This document shows positions 33,723 to 42,305 of a stretch of DNA of 64,000 nt, piece by piece. The stretch is from positions 9,859 to 73,858 of the forward strand of contig USCI01000002.1 of the NCBI GenBank assembly GCA_900553255.1. Reading direction: 5' to 3'. The stretch's first letter is position 1; every line of letters begins with the position of its first letter. Position numbers and translations under genes: made by a program. The notes under the pieces are model-generated. The model was not told the DNA's origin and made no database searches. It worked only from the letters and a program-made list of their open reading frames with translations. This DNA comes from an uncultured Oscillospiraceae bacterium. GTDB taxonomy: Bacteria > Bacillota > Clostridia > Oscillospirales > Acutalibacteraceae.

Positions 33723-36605
33723 TTACTCCGCCGTCGGCAAACCGTAATCGCGGCGTTTGCGGGTGATTTCCCGGTTGATTTCGTCGTTCCACTGACGCAG
33801 CATATCCCGCGGCACCTCATCCGAGAACACCGCCGCACGGAAGGCGTTATTGAGATTGCGCGCAATATAATAGGCGCCGGGCATCTCCGGGATTTCCCGG
33901 ACATTTTTCCACTGATCCTGCAGCAGCTCCAGCTCCTCCTGCTGCCACTGCAGTCCGGCCATCGCCCCGACGTTCGACGGGGTATACCGGCTCGCGGCGC
34001 CGAGCGTCGCTTCAATCTGCCGGCCGTACTGCGCCTGCACCTCCGTGGAGGTAAACCAGTCCATAAACGTCCACGCCGCGTCGGGATGATCGGTGTCCGC
34101 CAGCATGACGCAGGCGGTCGACGAGGCGGAGGAATCGCTGCGGTCCACCGTGCCGTCCTCCTGCCGGGTGCCCGGCAGCGGCGCCATCTGCCACAGCCCA
34201 TTGATCTCCGGTGCGGCAAGCAGCAGCTGGCAGTAGAAGTTATACGGCATGATGGTCACCGGCATCTCGCCGGACTTGAACCGGTTGAGGTCGCTTTTGA
34301 TGTGGGAAAAATTGTACTGCGTATAGATCCGGCACCATTCCTCAAACGCCTCGACCGCCTCCGGGGAATCCAGCTGTGTCTTTGTGCCGTCCTCGTTATA
34401 CAGCGAGCCGCCCTTCTGCAGCAGCAGCATGTAATAGACCGACACCTCGCTGGGAATACCGATTTCCCGGTTGTTGCGCTGCAGGATGGAGATCATGTTA
34501 TACATGTCCTCCCAGGTGTCCGGCGGCGTCAGCCCCAGTTCGCTGAGCACATCGGTACGGTAAAACAGCATGTGGAATATCTCGGTCTGCGGCAGGGCGT
34601 ACACGCTGTTCCCGAGCGTATACGGGTCAAGCGCGGTGGACATAAACCGCTCCTTCACCTCGTCAAAGCCGGCAAACCCTTCCAGCGGATGCAGGGCACC
34701 GCGCAGCGCCATATCCACCGGCAGCGACCGCACGGCATCGAGCGCCACATCCGGACCGATGCCCGCCATGATGGCCTGCGGCAGAATCGCCGCACCCACC
34801 AGCTTGAGGGTTACCCCGATATCGTATTCCTCGGAAAAGCCGCTGTCGATCAGGCTGCGCAGGATATACATCTGGTCACGGCCGGCGCCGATCCATACCT
34901 CGATCTGCTCCTCATACGCATCGCTGCCGGAGACGTTGTTATAGTCCATGAGGAAGGAGGAACAGAACAGCTCCACCTGATACCACAGTTCCCGGAAAAA
35001 GCCGCCGCCCGCCGTGGGCGCTTCCTGGTCGGCGGAATACACCGTGAGGTAATCGAGCTGCAGCGGCTGCTGCCGCCGGCTCTGGATCCACGCCGCAAGC
35101 GCCGAGATATTCTCCCGGAATTCCTCCAGGCGCGGGGCGATGGAATACGGCTTCTTGGCAAACCGTTCGAGCTGATCCGCCAGCTGCACCAGCGTATTCG
35201 CCACGCTGCCGCTGCGGCCGGTCACCGCCTCGAGCGCCTCGGTCTGGTCCCGCAGCACCTTGGCCAGGCTCTGGAAATCGGTGAGCAGGTTCGGGATGTC
35301 GTTCGCCAAATCATAGTCGAAATACGGGTCCGGGTTTGCGCCGGTGATCATCACGATCTTCTGATACAGGTCTCCCAGCTGCTCCCAGACCGCGTCGAGA
35401 GCCGCCAGCGATTCCAGCATATCTCCCGGAACCACCTCTATGGTAATGTCGTGGGAGCCGGCGGTCAGGTAAAACAGGAAGTCGCCCTGCCCGTCTCCCA
35501 GTGTCTTGATTTCCCAGTCATTGGAATAGGGGAATTTAACCGTCCCCAGCTCGTCAAACAGGATTTCCCCGTCGATCGCGACGCTGCGGGAGGTATACAG
35601 TCCCCGGACAAAATTCTGCTTATACTTGAGTGCGATTTTATAGTAGCCGTCCTGCGGCACCTCGATGGTCCATTTCGCCCACTGGCCGCCGTATGCCCAG
35701 CCGCTGCCGCCGAGCGTATTGCGGCGGATAACCGAGGGGCTCGACGGCTCGGTAGCCGCACTGCCCCGGTCATAGGTGGCGGTGAGCACGGTGGTGGAAT
35801 ACTCATCCGCGCGCTCCGCCTGGTAATTCTGCGAATATCCGATCGTCTGGGAGGCAGCGGCCGCGGTATCCACGTCAGCGGCATACTCCGCATAACCGAC
35901 CGGCTGCTTCTCCTCATACAGGGTCAGCTCCGCCACCGCCGCGCATTCCCGCACGCCGGTCAGACGGATCACGTTTTCCCCTTTTTCAAAGTAAAACAGG
36001 TACGGCGCGTCGTACAGCCCTTCCTTATCCCGGAACGGCTCCTCGTTGTAGCGCGCGACCTCCACCTTATCCGGCACAATATCGTTGCCGATGGAATCCA
36101 CCGCAAAGGGTTCGTCCGGTTCGAGGTCATCCCGCCAGATCCGGCTGAAAGCGATATCGCCCGCCTCGGTGAAGGGCCGGGTGCCGTTTAGGTCGACCGC
36201 AAACTCGATATCCGCTCCCTTCCCGGGCAGTGCCTGGTAGGTCAGCTTCAGGCTGTACAGCCCGGCTCTGGGCACCTCGACCGTCCATTCCGCCCAGGCG
36301 CCTTCCTCTTCCCAGAGGAGAACATCTTCCTTTCCCTCATACGACGCTTCGCGCCGCACCCCGTCCGACAGTGTCTGCGCCTGGCCGCCGGTGAGGACAA
36401 CCGTTTCGGTGAGGATATTCTTTTTCCGGTACTGCTCCCGGTAGACGGCATAGGACTGCGCATCCGCCGGCGCGGTCACCGCATCCGCGGGCGCCTCCTC
36501 CTCGCCGAGCACCGTCATGCCGGGCAGGCAGGCGCTCCCCGCGAGCAGGCAGACCGCCAGGGCCATGGAAGCCCACGCTTTTGTTTTTCGCAACAGTTTA
36601 CTCAT
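33723..36605 (-). CDS. Chimeric binding protein: two carbohydrate-binding modules fused to an ABC solute-binding domain (cassette B)
   Basis: 960 residues, the same length and architecture as 14155-17037. Signal peptide (LLRKTKAWASMALAVCLLAG) without a good lipobox (GSAC does not fit); two beta-sandwich modules at about 45-230 and 235-400 (GLYSLKLTYQ/GYYKIALKYK ... YFEKGENVIRLTGV); a helical stretch around 400-520; a solute-binding domain at about 560-960 (FYRTDVLSELGLTPPDTWEDMY, GGSLYNEDGTK, FKSGEMPVTIMPYNF, AWTFMDWF). The ATG at 36605 has GGAG 6 bases upstream. Permease pair 1 follows. Confidence 0.85.
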   Translation of the reverse strand: MSKLLRKTKAWASMALAVCLLAGSACLPGMTVLGEEEAPADAVTAPADAQSYAVYREQYRKKNILTETVVLTGGQAQTLSDGVRREASYEGKEDVLLWEEEGAWAEWTVEVPRAGLYSLKLTYQALPGKGADIEFAVDLNGTRPFTEAGDIAFSRIWRDDLEPDEPFAVDSIGNDIVPDKVEVARYNEEPFRDKEGLYDAPYLFYFEKGENVIRLTGVRECAAVAELTLYEEKQPVGYAEYAADVDTAAAASQTIGYSQNYQAERADEYSTTVLTATYDRGSAATEPSSPSVIRRNTLGGSGWAYGGQWAKWTIEVPQDGYYKIALKYKQNFVRGLYTSRSVAIDGEILFDELGTVKFPYSNDWEIKTLGDGQGDFLFYLTAGSHDITIEVVPGDMLESLAALDAVWEQLGDLYQKIVMITGANPDPYFDYDLANDIPNLLTDFQSLAKVLRDQTEALEAVTGRSGSVANTLVQLADQLERFAKKPYSIAPRLEEFRENISALAAWIQSRRQQPLQLDYLTVYSADQEAPTAGGGFFRELWYQVELFCSSFLMDYNNVSGSDAYEEQIEVWIGAGRDQMYILRSLIDSGFSEEYDIGVTLKLVGAAILPQAIMAGIGPDVALDAVRSLPVDMALRGALHPLEGFAGFDEVKERFMSTALDPYTLGNSVYALPQTEIFHMLFYRTDVLSELGLTPPDTWEDMYNMISILQRNNREIGIPSEVSVYYMLLLQKGGSLYNEDGTKTQLDSPEAVEAFEEWCRIYTQYNFSHIKSDLNRFKSGEMPVTIMPYNFYCQLLLAAPEINGLWQMAPLPGTRQEDGTVDRSDSSASSTACVMLADTDHPDAAWTFMDWFTSTEVQAQYGRQIEATLGAASRYTPSNVGAMAGLQWQQEELELLQDQWKNVREIPEMPGAYYIARNLNNAFRAAVFSDEVPRDMLRQWNDEINREITRKRRDYGLPTAE

Positions 36606-36653
36606 CGAAAGCTCCATTTCCCCGGCGGGTGCCGGAATGTCGATGGGGAGGCT

Positions 36654-36677
36654 GCCGGCCGCCCGACGGCGGCCGGC
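36654..36677 (-). terminator. Intercistronic hairpin before the CBM-SBP gene (cassette B)
   Basis: Perfect 10-bp stem GCCGGCCGCC/GGCGGCCGGC with a 4-base loop and no T-run. It stands in the same place as the hairpin at 17197-17226 in cassette A: after the surface protein and before the CBM-SBP gene. Confidence 0.55.
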
Positions 36678-36693
36678 ATGATCCTGCCCGAAT

Positions 36694-37605
36694 TTACGCG
36701 TCAGGCGGATTGCCCTGCTGCTTCTTCTTATTTACAAGCACCACAGCGGTAATCACGCCGCCGAGCACCACCGCTGCGCCGACAACAATCAGCACAATCC
36801 CCCATACAGGGAAACCGGCCTCGCCGTCGGTACCGGTATCCTCCGACACATCAGCCGCAGTCGTTTTACCGGCCGTGGTCGGCTTTGTGGTCGAAGACGT
36901 CGTGGTTTCCTCCTCTTCGGAGGTGGTGGTCGTGGGGGCTTCGGTCGTGGTGGTGGTTGCGGGCGGGGTGTAATCGTACTTGACGTAGCTCAGGTCGTCC
37001 AGATACAGCTTGAGCTCCGTCTCCGCATCCACGTAGACAAACAGGGTCTCCCACACGTCCGCGTGTGCGGGGTCGGTTACGCCCGAGAAATATTCCCCCG
37101 AATCCGGGGCGGACTTATGGAAGTCCTCCAGCGGGAAGTCATAGGCGACAAACTCCTCGCTGGTGGGGATGGATTTATCCAGGAAAAACGCGGTGCCGAG
37201 CGATGAGGTGAACTGCATGCGGAACACCACTTCGCGGCCCGGGTTGAGGATATAGATGCGGATCGCATCAAAGGCATTGCTGTGATCCGCTTCGAGCACC
37301 TCGCCGTCCGCCGTCAGCCGGATCTGATTATTGAAGTCCGGCTGGTTGACCACGCAGCCATACTCGCCCTGACTGACGAACATCGCACTGTTTTCCCCCG
37401 AATGCGCATGGGTCTTGGATTGATAGAGCGAGCCCGGCTGCGCGGTGTAGGAGGAATAGTTGGCAATGGTCGCCTCATCCTCAAAATCGTCGATCAGCAG
37501 CACGTACTCGTTCTCTTCCGCAGCAGCCGGCAGCACGGTGCCCCCGGCCGTAAAAGCCAGCAGCAGCGCCGCCGCTCCCGCGGCAGACAATAACCGACGC
37601 AACAT
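36694..37605 (-). CDS. Membrane-anchored surface beta-sandwich protein (cassette B)
   Basis: 303 residues: signal peptide, one jelly-roll-like module (LLIDDFEDEATIANYSSY, HSGENSAMFVSQGEYGC, FDAIRIYILNPG, VAYDFPLEDFHK, LKLYLDDLSYVKYDY), a Thr/Glu-rich linker (about 215-260), a transmembrane helix (WGIVLIVVGAAVVLGGVITAV) and a KKKQQ tail. Its YDF.L.DFHK strand is shared with 37680-39098, so the two bind similar ligands. Non-catalytic glycan capture is inferred. The ATG at 37605 is preferred to the GTG at 37614. Confidence 0.78.
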   Translation of the reverse strand: MLRRLLSAAGAAALLLAFTAGGTVLPAAAEENEYVLLIDDFEDEATIANYSSYTAQPGSLYQSKTHAHSGENSAMFVSQGEYGCVVNQPDFNNQIRLTADGEVLEADHSNAFDAIRIYILNPGREVVFRMQFTSSLGTAFFLDKSIPTSEEFVAYDFPLEDFHKSAPDSGEYFSGVTDPAHADVWETLFVYVDAETELKLYLDDLSYVKYDYTPPATTTTTEAPTTTTSEEEETTTSSTTKPTTAGKTTAADVSEDTGTDGEAGFPVWGIVLIVVGAAVVLGGVITAVVLVNKKKQQGNPPDA

Positions 37606-37679
37606 AAGTTGCACCCCTTCCTTTCGTGTGGGACAGTCCTGCAGGGGCGGGCCTCCGCCCCGGCAGCCGTTTCCCTGCT

Positions 37680-39098
37680 TTACCGGGACTTTTTGCCCTT
37701 CTTCGCGCTCAGAACCAGCGCCGCGCCGCCCAGGCCGGCGAGTGCGAATACGGCCGCACCCACACCGGCTACACCGGTAGGCTTATTTTCGACGTTATCG
37801 TCCTGGCCGCCGTCCGCTGCGACCTGCAGCTTGGTGAGCTTGGAGAAATACAGCGTATCCTCCGGAATCACGCTGACCATGTTGATCTCGATATCCCAGA
37901 TGCTGAAATCCAGCTCCTCGAGCGTGAGGTTTTTCCTCTGCTCGCCCTCCAGGTTGGTCTTATGGAAGTCGCCCAGCGCAAAGTCGTAGGGGACATACTC
38001 ATCCGAGCCGCCCGCAATATCCTGCCGGAGAATCCATTTGGTGCCGTTTTCGGTGGTGAAGATGATCTGCAGCGGCATCGCATTGCCCGGGTTCTTGATG
38101 TACAGACGGACACCGTCAATCCCGTTCTTACCGTCCCACGCCTTATTGTCGGTGGTCAGCTTGATATTCGGGAAGAAGTCGCTGCCGGTACCGCCGTTTT
38201 TGATGTCGCCATAGGCACCACCGGTGTTCTTCATCACAAATTCGCCGTTCTCCATCGCGATTTCGGCACCCTGCAGAGCGGTCCAGTTATCGGTCTTGTC
38301 AAAGGTGTACATCGGGCTTTCGGTGTATTTGACAGTCTCGCCACCGGTTTCGCCACCGGTCTCACCGCCGGTTTCGCCACCGGTCTCACCGCCGGTTTCG
38401 CCGCCGGTTTCGCCGCCGGTTTCGCCGCCGGTTTCGCCGCCGGTCTCACCGCCGGTCTCTTCCTCTCCGCAGTATACATCGATCTTCTGGAACACAACCG
38501 AAACGGTTCGGTCGATGCTGACAAAGTTAAAGCCCATTTTGAAAATATCAAACCAGTCCTTGGGCGTCGGGTTGCTCTCCATAAAGGCATCCCAGGTGGT
38601 GTCCACCGGATAGGTGTCGTTGCTGCTCTCGACCACCTTGAAGCTGGACATCGGGATTACGATCTTCTGCACGTCCTCGCCCTCAGGGATGGTGATGGTG
38701 CTGCGGAACTGCGGTGCCATCGCCACCTGGATGATCACATGGGTGTCCACCGCCGGCCCCAGATTCTTGACGTACAGATGAATGCCGTCCGCCACATTGC
38801 TGTAGTCGGTCACATTGGCATCCGCGCCGTCACAGGTCAGATGGACGGTCTGGTTCGGGAAACTCGCGGTGTTCTGGAAATAGCCGAAGTCCGCCACGTC
38901 GTTGTCCACGCGGAGGCCCTCGCCTTCCACGAAGGTCTTGGTCACCTTCTGTGTCGCATCCTCCACCCAGTCTGCCGCGTTTTCCGCAGTGAAGGTGTGG
39001 ATGGTATGCGTCTGCTGTTCAGCCGACGCCGGCAGAGCGCCGAAGCAGCAAACAGCCAGCATGGACAGGGATAAGCCGATACTCAGAAGTTTGCGCAT
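37680..39098 (-). CDS. Surface protein with two beta-sandwich modules joined by a (GETG)n linker
   Basis: 472 residues: signal peptide (MRKLLSIGLSLSMLAVCCFG), a first jelly-roll module (about 30-205), a spacer of ten TGGE-type repeats, a second module (about 255-425; FDKTDNWTALQGAE, VRLYIKNPGNAM, YVPYDFALGDFHKTN), a hydrophobic helix (GAAVFALAGLGGAALVL) and KKGKKSR. The two modules are distinct copies of the same kind of fold. AAAGGAG precedes the ATG. It follows the SBP-CBM gene and is a likely partner in glycan capture. Confidence 0.78.
   Translation of the reverse strand: MRKLLSIGLSLSMLAVCCFGALPASAEQQTHTIHTFTAENAADWVEDATQKVTKTFVEGEGLRVDNDVADFGYFQNTASFPNQTVHLTCDGADANVTDYSNVADGIHLYVKNLGPAVDTHVIIQVAMAPQFRSTITIPEGEDVQKIVIPMSSFKVVESSNDTYPVDTTWDAFMESNPTPKDWFDIFKMGFNFVSIDRTVSVVFQKIDVYCGEEETGGETGGETGGETGGETGGETGGETGGETGGETGGETGGETVKYTESPMYTFDKTDNWTALQGAEIAMENGEFVMKNTGGAYGDIKNGGTGSDFFPNIKLTTDNKAWDGKNGIDGVRLYIKNPGNAMPLQIIFTTENGTKWILRQDIAGGSDEYVPYDFALGDFHKTNLEGEQRKNLTLEELDFSIWDIEINMVSVIPEDTLYFSKLTKLQVAADGGQDDNVENKPTGVAGVGAAVFALAGLGGAALVLSAKKGKKSR
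38335..38460. repeat. 12-bp tandem repeat coding for the GETG linker
   Basis: Ten full 12-base units of the gtttcgccgccg type (variants gtctca and ccaccg) plus a partial one, in frame inside 37680-39098. Four neighbouring units (38395-38442) are identical, which suggests recent slippage expansion. Confidence 0.9.
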
Positions 39099-39161
39099 GT
39101 GTATTCACTCCTTTTTTATTTTTCCCGGAAGCCCTCCGGGTTGTCTCCTCCTCGGTTCCGG

Positions 39162-39189
39162 CCGCCGTTCCGAAGCAACGGAACGGCGG
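39162..39189 (-). terminator. Intercistronic hairpin after the SBP-CBM gene
   Basis: Perfect 11-bp stem CCGCCGTTCCG/CGGAACGGCGG with a 6-base loop, 16 bases past the stop of 39205-41058 and without a T-run. Such hairpins behind binding-protein genes often protect the upstream mRNA. Confidence 0.55.
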
Positions 39190-39204
39190 GCCGGATTTCC
39201 ATGA

Positions 39205-41058
39205 TCAGGATGCGTTGGTAACGATAATATCGTCCACGTTGAAGCTGTGCGAACCGGCATAATCGCCCTCGCCGCTCACGGTAAGCTGGAAGACGGTGAT
39301 ACTCGACAGGTCCATATCAATGCTTTCGCCCTCCAGGTAGTCCGGAAGCATAAAGTCGCTGAACGGGATCACATAGGTCTGCGCTGTGTCTCCGGTGATC
39401 TCCAGGTCATAATGCCACTGCGTGTTCTTGCCGTCGGTAAAGGTCAGGGTGAGCAGCTGCTTGGTGCCGTCGCCCTGCACCCACAGCGACATCGCGTTAT
39501 ATTCGCTCCAGTCGCGGGTGAACTCCTTCCGGAAGCCGCCCCAGCCGACGTCGGACACGTCATAGTACATCTTGCCGCCGTAGTTGCCGCTGTTTTTCAC
39601 TTCGGTGTCGAGATACAGCTCATATCCGCTGCTGCCGCCCGGAACCGCAGTCAGCTTGCTGACGATCGGGGTGGTGATGCCGCCGTCGGGAATCGCTTCA
39701 AAATCTTCCACCTTCGGGGAGTTGCTCGCTTCAATGATTTCACCGGTCGCCGCGAGCAGGCTTTCCATCTCCGCTTTGCGGTTTTCCAGTGCGGTCGCCC
39801 ACGGAACGCCCCAGTAAATGGTCTCCCAGGTGCAGTTATAACCGAGGTTCTCGAGGTACTCCTGCACGCCCTTGATGTTTTCCGGCTGGTCGTTTGCCTC
39901 GCCGTGGCACACCCGCAGCTGCTCAAGCAGTTCATCGGAGAGCTTATAGGTCTCCTGGATCTCCTGGTATTTCACATCCAGCGCGTTTTCCCGGTAATAC
40001 TCGTAATACAGGATGCAGGCGTTGAGCGCCACCGCCGCCTGCGGGTTCTTCGCGCCCACCGGGATGGTGTAGGCGCCGACCATATCCCGCGCATAATAGG
40101 TATCCCCGTTCGGGTCGCGCGGCATCGGGGCAATCCCCAGGGTATCCTGCTCGATCATACTGGTCAGGTACTGGTACATGGTGCCGGAATCCTGCGGCAT
40201 CATCGCCGCGCCGCCGCTGCCGAACAGCTCGATGGTATCGGCGGTCTTATAGCCGAGGTTCTTGACGTTGATCAGGTCATAGATGAAATTCATCGCCCGC
40301 GCGATGTTCTCGCTGTCCATGTTGCTGACCGGCTTCATGGTCTCGCTGTCCATGGTCGCAAACGGTTCGCCGGTGGTATACGGCCAGCAGACCGGACGGT
40401 TGAAGCACACGCCGTAGACGTCCACCTCGCCGTCGTCATTGGTATCCTGAGTCAGTTCCTCCGCCGCTTCGGCGAAAGCGTTCCAGTCCCATTTGTCCTG
40501 CTGGTACAGCTCCCACGGCGTCTCCAGTCCCGCGTCCTCGAACATCTTCTTGTTGTAGTACACGGTGTTGACCGCCATGATGGTGTTGTACAGACCGTAG
40601 TGCTGGCCGTTCCACTCGTTGCTGTCGTAATAGGCACGGTGGCGGTCATAATACTTATTGCTCAGGTCGGTATACGGGTCGATCGGCTGAATGAGGTTGC
40701 TGACGATCAGATCCAGCTCCGCCTTGTCGCCGTAAATGTCCGGCGGGCTGCCCGCTGCCACCATAGCGGCAAGCCTGGTTTTCCGCTCGTTCCACGGGGC
40801 CTCGATGTATTCCACCGTCAGGCCGTATTCCGCCTTGAGGATGTCGGTGTACACCGAGTTCGGCGGCTCGCCGTTGGAAATCAGCATGGTGCAGGTGTCC
40901 CCTACCAGCTGATCCATCTCCGGCAGCGCCCATTCGCCGGTCACCTTTTCCAGCGTACTGCCCTCCGATTCGCTGCTGCCCGGCTTGCAGCCGCTGAGCA
41001 GCAGGCCGAAGAGCATGACCGTGGCCAGGATCAGGCACAGCCATCGTTTGTGTGTCAT
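39205..41058 (-). CDS. Solute-binding lipoprotein with C-terminal carbohydrate-binding domain (cassette B)
   Basis: 617 residues. Lipobox GLLLSGCKPG; a family-1 solute-binding domain to about residue 440 (VYTDILKAEYGLTVEYIEAPWNER, MVAAGSPPDIYGDKAEL, VYYNKKMFEDAGLETPWELYQ); then about 150 residues of beta-sandwich (MYYDVSDVGWGGFRKEF, AMSLWVQGDGTKQ, YVIPFSDFMLPDYL, FNVDDIIVTNAS) like CBM11/CIA30-type modules. The fusion is the reverse order of the CBM-SBP chimeras. The ATG at 41058 has AAGGAG upstream; the frame runs to 41190 without a better start. Confidence 0.88.
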   Translation of the reverse strand: MTHKRWLCLILATVMLFGLLLSGCKPGSSESEGSTLEKVTGEWALPEMDQLVGDTCTMLISNGEPPNSVYTDILKAEYGLTVEYIEAPWNERKTRLAAMVAAGSPPDIYGDKAELDLIVSNLIQPIDPYTDLSNKYYDRHRAYYDSNEWNGQHYGLYNTIMAVNTVYYNKKMFEDAGLETPWELYQQDKWDWNAFAEAAEELTQDTNDDGEVDVYGVCFNRPVCWPYTTGEPFATMDSETMKPVSNMDSENIARAMNFIYDLINVKNLGYKTADTIELFGSGGAAMMPQDSGTMYQYLTSMIEQDTLGIAPMPRDPNGDTYYARDMVGAYTIPVGAKNPQAAVALNACILYYEYYRENALDVKYQEIQETYKLSDELLEQLRVCHGEANDQPENIKGVQEYLENLGYNCTWETIYWGVPWATALENRKAEMESLLAATGEIIEASNSPKVEDFEAIPDGGITTPIVSKLTAVPGGSSGYELYLDTEVKNSGNYGGKMYYDVSDVGWGGFRKEFTRDWSEYNAMSLWVQGDGTKQLLTLTFTDGKNTQWHYDLEITGDTAQTYVIPFSDFMLPDYLEGESIDMDLSSITVFQLTVSGEGDYAGSHSFNVDDIIVTNAS

Positions 41059-41126
41059 GACGCAATCACTCCTTCTTTTGCTTGGATGTTCTCCTCTATC
41101 TTCACAGCCTTCCGCTGTGTCGGGCA

Positions 41127-42056
41127 TCAGGAATCTGTACCGCCGAAGATCGGCTGGCTCCAGGTGATGTGGCCGGCAAAGTCGACACACATCGCGCTGA
41201 CAAAGGGTGCGCCCGCCGGTATCCGCGCGGTCAGGCGGCTGACCGGCTCATCCCGCGTGCCGTGCACGGCGGTATCCCCCCAGCCGGAATAGATGTACAG
41301 CGACCGGCAGGGCGAGGCGGTGAGCACCGCGGTATCGTCCTCCACGGCAAAATCCAGGATCCGCGGCCCCTCCTCCCCAGGATAGGCGGCGGTGGCGGTA
41401 AAGCTGCCGGCGAGAATCGCGTCCCGGATCGCCTGATGGGTCAGCCGGGGCGCCTTGACGGTAATATATCCCCAGCCGAAATCCTTGTGGAACTGATGGG
41501 TGTCGTCGCTCGCAAAGCACAGCGGGCGGCGGCCGTTCCAGAGCATCTGGTGGAAAAACGCCTGCGCCTGACCGCTGAGCCAGGAGGCTTCGCAGGTGCC
41601 GTTGAAAATTTCCATCCCGGTCAGGCCCTCAAACGAAAGGGCCTGCGAGAAGTCGAGCCAGGACCAGTACGGGTGCGCGAGCACCGTCAGATGATCCCGC
41701 GCGGTCATGTATGCGGCGATCTCTCCGATTTTCCTGCCCCGCAGCTGCTCAAAGCGGCAGCCCTCCTCAATCGCGGAATCCTCCGGCGTACCGACAGCGA
41801 CCAGGTGTACCGAACGGTTGCCGAAATCCGCCGTGGAATCAAACTCCACCCCCGGAAACAGCAAAAAATCCTCCCGTCCGAGCTTTTCATGGCGTCCGTA
41901 GACAAAGTGGTCGGTAATCGCCAGAAAGGCATATCCGGCCCGGCGGTACGCCTCGGCCGTCTCCTGCGGCGACGCCGAGCCGTCGGAGCAGGTCGTATGG
42001 GTGTGCAGGTTGCCCTTGTACCAGCTGCCTTCCGGCAGCAGCGTACGTCTGACCAT
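41127..42056 (-). CDS. PHP-domain metal-dependent phosphoesterase family protein
   Basis: 309 residues, cytoplasmic. PHP signatures: GNLHTHTTCSDG (metal ligands His18, His20), FLAITDH, FPGVEFDS, VLAHPYWSW and CFASDDTHQF, followed by a C-terminal beta domain (ILAGSFTATAAYP, VAVEDD-type strands). Family members hydrolyse phosphoesters; CehA-type relatives often sit in sugar-use clusters. Its ATG at 42056 follows AAAGGAGG. Its role here is unknown. Confidence 0.85.
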   Translation of the reverse strand: MVRRTLLPEGSWYKGNLHTHTTCSDGSASPQETAEAYRRAGYAFLAITDHFVYGRHEKLGREDFLLFPGVEFDSTADFGNRSVHLVAVGTPEDSAIEEGCRFEQLRGRKIGEIAAYMTARDHLTVLAHPYWSWLDFSQALSFEGLTGMEIFNGTCEASWLSGQAQAFFHQMLWNGRRPLCFASDDTHQFHKDFGWGYITVKAPRLTHQAIRDAILAGSFTATAAYPGEEGPRILDFAVEDDTAVLTASPCRSLYIYSGWGDTAVHGTRDEPVSRLTARIPAGAPFVSAMCVDFAGHITWSQPIFGGTDS

Positions 42057-42099
42057 CCCGTTTTCCTCCTTTAAGATAAGCCGAATCGACCCCAACCCG

Positions 42100-42203
42100 C
42101 CTCCTTCCCGGCAGGATGCCGCCCGTCTGCGTTTTCGTCCTTGAAGGGCGCCAGCCCATCTTCGTCCTCAGCCTTGCCGGACAACATCCTGCCGGGGAGG
42201 AGG
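42100..42203. repeat. Long inverted repeat between permease and PHP genes
   Basis: Arms 42100-42118 and 42185-42203 are 19 bp with a single mismatch (core CCCGGCAGGATG) and enclose 66 bases that hold a GGGC/GCCC hairpin and two TTCGTCCT copies. It sits in the 249-base gap 42057-42305, within the presumed cassette B mRNA, so the transcript would fold into a long stem 40 bases before the PHP start. Confidence 0.75.
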
Positions 42204-42305
42204 TCGAAGAATTTCGGAGAATGGAAGAAAGGCGGGGCAAGGAAAAGCAGCTTCGGTCCACATTCTTCCGCCGCCGAAACCGTGTCGTGTTGGATCCTGC
42301 CTATC

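Noticed and set aside
33684..36191. An 835-codon plus-strand open frame opposite the cassette B chimera
   Set aside because: Antisense shadow with no start signal and no domain.
38335..38460. Short regular repeats as a CRISPR array
   Set aside because: The 12-base units have no spacers, stay in frame and code for a GETG linker.
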